This document shows, piece after piece, positions 61,801 through 64,000 of a stretch of DNA of 64,000 nucleotides. Position 1 is the stretch's first letter. The number at the start of each line of letters is the position of its first letter. Made by a program: the position numbers and the translations under genes. Under the pieces are notes generated by a model that had not been told where the DNA came from, searched no databases, and was given only the letters and a program-made list of their open reading frames with translations. The DNA lies in NCBI RefSeq assembly GCF_036417845.1, contig NC_089984.1:29981447-30045446 (forward strand), read 5' to 3'. Source of the DNA: Apteryx mantelli. Lineage: Eukaryota > Chordata > Aves > Apterygiformes > Apterygidae.

Positions 61801-64000
61801 ATGAATTACAGTAAGGGAGGGTCTGAAAGGATTTTAGGGAAAACTGGCTCACAAGGAGGGTGGCAAAGATCAGGAACATCTCATCAGAGAGATCAGGGAT
61901 TTCCATCCCTGACAGGGTTCAACGCTTAGCTAAACAAACCTAGAGCTGCCCTGATCTAGCATTGCTGATAGTTCTCCTTCAAATAGGAGGCTGGACAAGA
62001 GAGCCCCAGAGGTCCTCTTAAACCAACTCTTCTGTGACTTTTTTCATAGTTTCCTGCCCTGCAGCAAGCAGCTGCGTGCTGTGAACAAGTATTACAAACC
62101 GTTCCTCCCCTTGCGTGAAAGGAAATTGTATGGTGTTGCAGCGAGCGTAGTTTTATTTTAGTACGAACTCCGTTATCACTTGCCTCTTTCGGATAATAAC
62201 TTTCTTGCTTAGGCTAAAATCTTCTGGCCCTGTCTTTGCTAATTGTAGACTTCAGGTTAATCCAGACAAGATGAGGCATTCAAAAGTAAGACTTGGCATG
62301 GGGGTAAACTCAGCGGCACATTTCTCCTTGGTTTCCCAGGGCAATACTGGCAGACCGTAGCCAGATGCGGTCATCTTCCACTTCAGTGTAAGCTCACTCC
62401 ATTGCTCTAACAAGTCCCCAGTACTCCTGCTATATCTGATATGGTGCACTTTGCTTCACTCGACTCCTGCTCCCTGCCTCCTCTCAGACTGGGAGTCTCC
62501 AGAGCAATTCCCATATTCTCCCTTGCATTGCTTCTGGGTGATTGGGCAGTATGATTTGTTCAGCAAAACTGGATTTTCCCCAGTCTAATGTGACCATTTT
62601 GCAAAGCTGAGTAAGGTTTTTGCTGGCTGCTTCTTTCCCTGGTCTTTTACAGAACTTCTCTTGGTAGATGCTAACACATTAAAACAGATGAGTATTTGAA
62701 GGGGTGTTTCTCTTGAAACCCATTCTGCATACGGCACTGTGGCACTATAGCTGTGTTTTACATGATGAAATATTTCTTTTTTACTCAAGTTTTTCTGACT
62801 GTGCTGTTTGGGGCATTTGTCAAATGCAACAGTGATAAATGTACTTTAAGGACTGTAGTATATGTACCTTACTCTTGTGCTGCTCAGTTGTTTAAATGTC
62901 TGTTGAGTCCCTAATACTCCAAAATAGCCTTTAAAACATTTGAATCAAAACAACTTGAGTAATGCTTATTAATCCACTCTGAACAAGAAGCAAGAAAAAA
63001 AATAAAACTGGCGGAGACTTTGTGGATAGGTTCCAAGCAGTTTGGCATGTCAAAGGATTATTTACTTTAAAAACTATGCTAAGAGCTAAATTCATATCTT
63101 TTAAATAATAAGCCAACTTCTTGGTTATCGTGGATGTGCTTTGCTGGGTCCGACTGAAGCGGTGGGAGAGTAAGATGTAGTTATGCCTCTGCTGTGTCTG
63201 AGCATTTTCAGATGGTGATGATTAGGTTGAAAATTCATCTAACAGCTACTGCTGTCCTAAATATTATTACTGTGTATTGCAATTGTAAAGCATATCTCAT
63301 TGCAGGTGATGTATTTTCATAGCAAACATTTTTAGGCAAATGAATGTTGTGTTCTTTTGTTTCCATCTCTCCTGCAGTGTGGCTGTAGTTTAGGAAAGCA
63401 GCAGTCTTCTGCATTGAATTTCAGACCTCTCTGAGCCTTGGCCTCCCTGTTCACTGTAACAAACACTTGATGCTTTGTGCTTTTGATTAAATGGCACTAT
63501 TTCTCCTCCTTCAACAAAATGAAGTTTGCAAGTCTCAAAAAGTTCTATTTGTGGCTTTATCTGTTCTGAATTTTATCACTGTTTGACCATGACCACAAAT
63601 TCCAACTCTGTTATTTTTAGGTTTAAAAAAAAAAAACAAAAAAACAACACTGTGAACCTTGAAAATGAAATTCAGTGACCTTAACTTGCCATGGTTCATG
63701 GGTGTACTGGGAATATCTCATGGTAGAACAAATTTATACTTCAACTCAAACTAAGAGAAAGAAATCCTCTTCCTATGGAAAGCGTATTCAGGGCTTGTTA
63801 CAATGGTTAACTCTTTAGGAACTGTGTTGTTAGGACACTTGATGAGTATAGAAAGGCCATGGGTTGTGTTTGCCTGAAATTGGAATTTGCAATTTTTTCT
63901 TATTTCAAGTCAGGTTGTTTTCAAGGGCCTGTCTGATTTACATAATGAAGGCAATGTATTAATGTAGCATGGAAATAAATGTGTTGTGTATCTGAGTTCT
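31645..64000 (+). CDS. SUFU: SUFU, Suppressor of fused homolog (Hedgehog pathway repressor); first three coding exons, 3' part outside window
   Basis: Exons 31645-31814, 39497-39631 and 59123-59259 splice in frame to 147 residues and one base of codon 148. After a variable Ala/Pro/Gly-rich N-terminus (MEGVRPGGAPP...) the conserved sequence starts SLFPPGLHGIYGECRRLYPD. It continues through LGGPDPLDYVSMYRN and PEHWHYVSFGLSDLYGDNRV to TGTDGPSGFGFELTFRLKR and ARYVFQS. This is the start of the SUFU N-terminal domain; the human protein is 484 residues, so about 70 percent lies to the right. SUFU binds GLI1-3, holds them in the cytoplasm and promotes GLI3 repressor formation. The GLI-binding cleft residues of the later exons are not in the window. 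The tail of SUFU, roughly nine further exons, cannot be assessed. Exon sizes of 135 and 137 nt and the junction phases agree with the human gene as I remember it. Introns are 7.7 and 19.5 kb. Confidence 0.97.
31815..39496 (+). other. SUFU: SUFU intron 1
   Basis: A 7.7-kb intron. Its first 750 bp are a G-rich tandem repeat (31825-32560). The rest is moderately AT-rich unique-looking sequence with no recognised transposon. A 195-codon open frame on the minus strand (36993-37580) has no family resemblance that I can see. Confidence 0.85.
31825..32560. repeat. G-rich minisatellite at the start of SUFU intron 1
   Basis: Degenerate subunits of the form CTGGTGTGGGG / CTGGAGGATCTGATGTGGGG / CTGGGGGGAGCAGCGGGG repeat throughout. 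A higher-order block of about 110 bp recurs near 31980-32060 and 32060-32145. The + strand is almost devoid of A/T-rich stretches and has many runs of four or more G. Units decay toward the 3' end. Confidence 0.9.
39497..39631 (+). CDS. SUFU: SUFU coding exon 2
   Basis: The acceptor TTTAATGCAG and donor GTAAGT flank 135 nt that complete Trp57. They encode LGGPDPLDYVSMYRNLGNPA, LNVPEHWHYVSFGLSDLYGD and NRVH plus two bases of Glu102. The human equivalent differs at only a few positions. Confidence 0.97.
43115..43128. promoter_or_regulatory. 14-bp palindrome containing a full CRE (TGACGTCA)
   Basis: TCATGACGTCATGA is a perfect inverted repeat with the full-length CREB/ATF site at 43118-43125. 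It lies in the 19.5-kb SUFU intron 2, far from either exon. Function is unknown. Confidence 0.5.
44281..44288 (+). promoter_or_regulatory. POU octamer motif (ATTTGCAT)
   Basis: An exact octamer lies within an A/T-rich, repeat-free stretch (43960-44330) of SUFU intron 2. A single 8-mer is weak evidence by itself. Confidence 0.3.
46021..46047. repeat. C11-A16 homopolymer junction
   Basis: Eleven C are followed directly by sixteen A. It is a low-complexity site prone to slippage and sequencing error. Confidence 0.85.
51516..51660 (-). repeat. Probable ancient MIR-like SINE relic in SUFU intron 2
   Basis: On the + strand, ATCATTATTTTACGTCTGAG, TTAAGTAACTGGCCAGAG and GGGAGTCAAACTTAGATCG follow the order of the reverse MIR consensus (ATTTTACAGATGAGGAAAC, TTAAGTAACTTGCCCAAGG, GATTCGAACCCAGG). 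The match was made from memory and divergence is high. Confidence 0.4.
51761..51818. repeat. TA/TG-rich microsatellite
   Basis: ATATATGTATATATGTGTGT and related units with ATCTATCTATGTATGT form a compound tract of TA, TG and TATC repeats. Confidence 0.85.
52249..52350 (-). mobile_element. CR1 LINE 3'-end fragment (reverse orientation)
   Basis: CATAGATTCACTTCAGTTGG, AAGGGACCTCTGAAAG and CAGTTCAGCCCCAGCTCAGG read as the reverse complement of the avian CR1 3' terminus (ATAGAATCA.TTGGAAGGGACCTC..TCCAACCCC). Only the last 100 bp or so remain. It is non-autonomous and old. Confidence 0.75.
59123..59259 (+). CDS. SUFU: SUFU coding exon 3
   Basis: The acceptor TTTCCTCCAG and donor GTACTG flank 137 nt. 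They complete Glu102 and encode FTGTDGPSGFGFELTFRLKR, ETGESAPPTWPAELMQGLAR and YVFQS. The exon ends in phase 1, and the segment appears identical to the mammalian protein as I remember it. Confidence 0.97.
60598..60606 (+). promoter_or_regulatory. Exact GLI-binding 9-mer (GACCACCCA) in SUFU intron 3
   Basis: This matches the core GLI consensus exactly. A 9-mer on either strand is expected about once per 130 kb by chance, so the match is not significant without conservation or binding data. Confidence 0.25.
61428..62042 (+). mobile_element. Old CR1 LINE 3' fragment (sense to SUFU)
   Basis: Successive landmarks of the CR1 ORF2 tail and 3' end appear in order: GAGCCAACAGTGTGCTC, ACTGTGTCCAGTTTTGGACC, TGGTTTAGTCTGTAAGGAGA, TTCCATCCCTGACAGGGTTC and a final GAGGTCCTCTTAAACCAACT with TTCTGTGAC. 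The reading frame is broken by many indels. It is a 5'-truncated, long-inactive copy and supports an archosaur or turtle source. Confidence 0.85.
63627..63649. repeat. A-rich simple tract
   Basis: A-runs are interrupted by single C bases. Similar short A-runs occur at 28217, 55904 and 58574. No transposon body was recognised next to them. Confidence 0.6.

Larger units (their letters stand above)
59260..64000 (+). other. SUFU: SUFU intron 3 (runs off the right edge)
   Basis: 4.7 kb of intron without any further SUFU exon. The next expected exon, continuing ...FQSENTFCSGDHVSWH in the family, was not found. Contents are a decayed CR1 copy (61428-62042) and A/T-rich unique DNA. Confidence 0.85.

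Overview
This window is nuclear DNA from an amniote, most likely a bird. The genes are interrupted by GT-AG introns, two CpG-island promoters are visible, and the only recognisable transposons are decayed CR1 LINE fragments and a few very old MIR-like relics. Three protein-coding genes are present, and their order and orientation match the MFSD13A (TMEM180) - ACTR1A - SUFU block that I know from human 10q24. No viral, bacterial or CRISPR-like sequence was seen, and no exotic biological system.

Layout. (1) 1-6135: the last seven coding exons of MFSD13A on the + strand, cut by the left edge, with a 3'UTR to about 7835 that ends at an ATTAAA signal. (2) About 7836-10040: intergenic DNA between two convergent 3' ends. 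(3) About 10040-29380: ACTR1A on the - strand. All eleven coding exons were resolved and splice to exactly 376 codons plus stop. The 3'UTR may be about 4.7 kb. (4) 29380-31644: the divergent intergenic region. A GC-rich ACTR1A promoter with three ZNF143/THAP11-type elements and an NRF1 palindrome is followed by about 1.4 kb of AT-rich DNA and then the SUFU CpG island. (5) 31645-64000: the first three coding exons of SUFU on the + strand, encoding 147 residues. Introns 1 and 2 are 7.7 kb and 19.5 kb; intron 3 runs off the right edge.

The three genes do not form a pathway. MFSD13A is a poorly characterised MFS-like membrane protein. ACTR1A is the actin-related filament protein of dynactin, the dynein cofactor. 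SUFU is the cytoplasmic and nuclear repressor of GLI factors in Hedgehog signalling. What they share is a conserved neighbourhood: MFSD13A and ACTR1A converge, while ACTR1A and SUFU diverge.

Exon boundaries were placed by hand from reading frame, GT/AG dinucleotides and remembered family sequence, and all junction phases agree. UTR ends, transcription starts, regulatory motifs and conserved-element suggestions are inferences without expression or alignment data.
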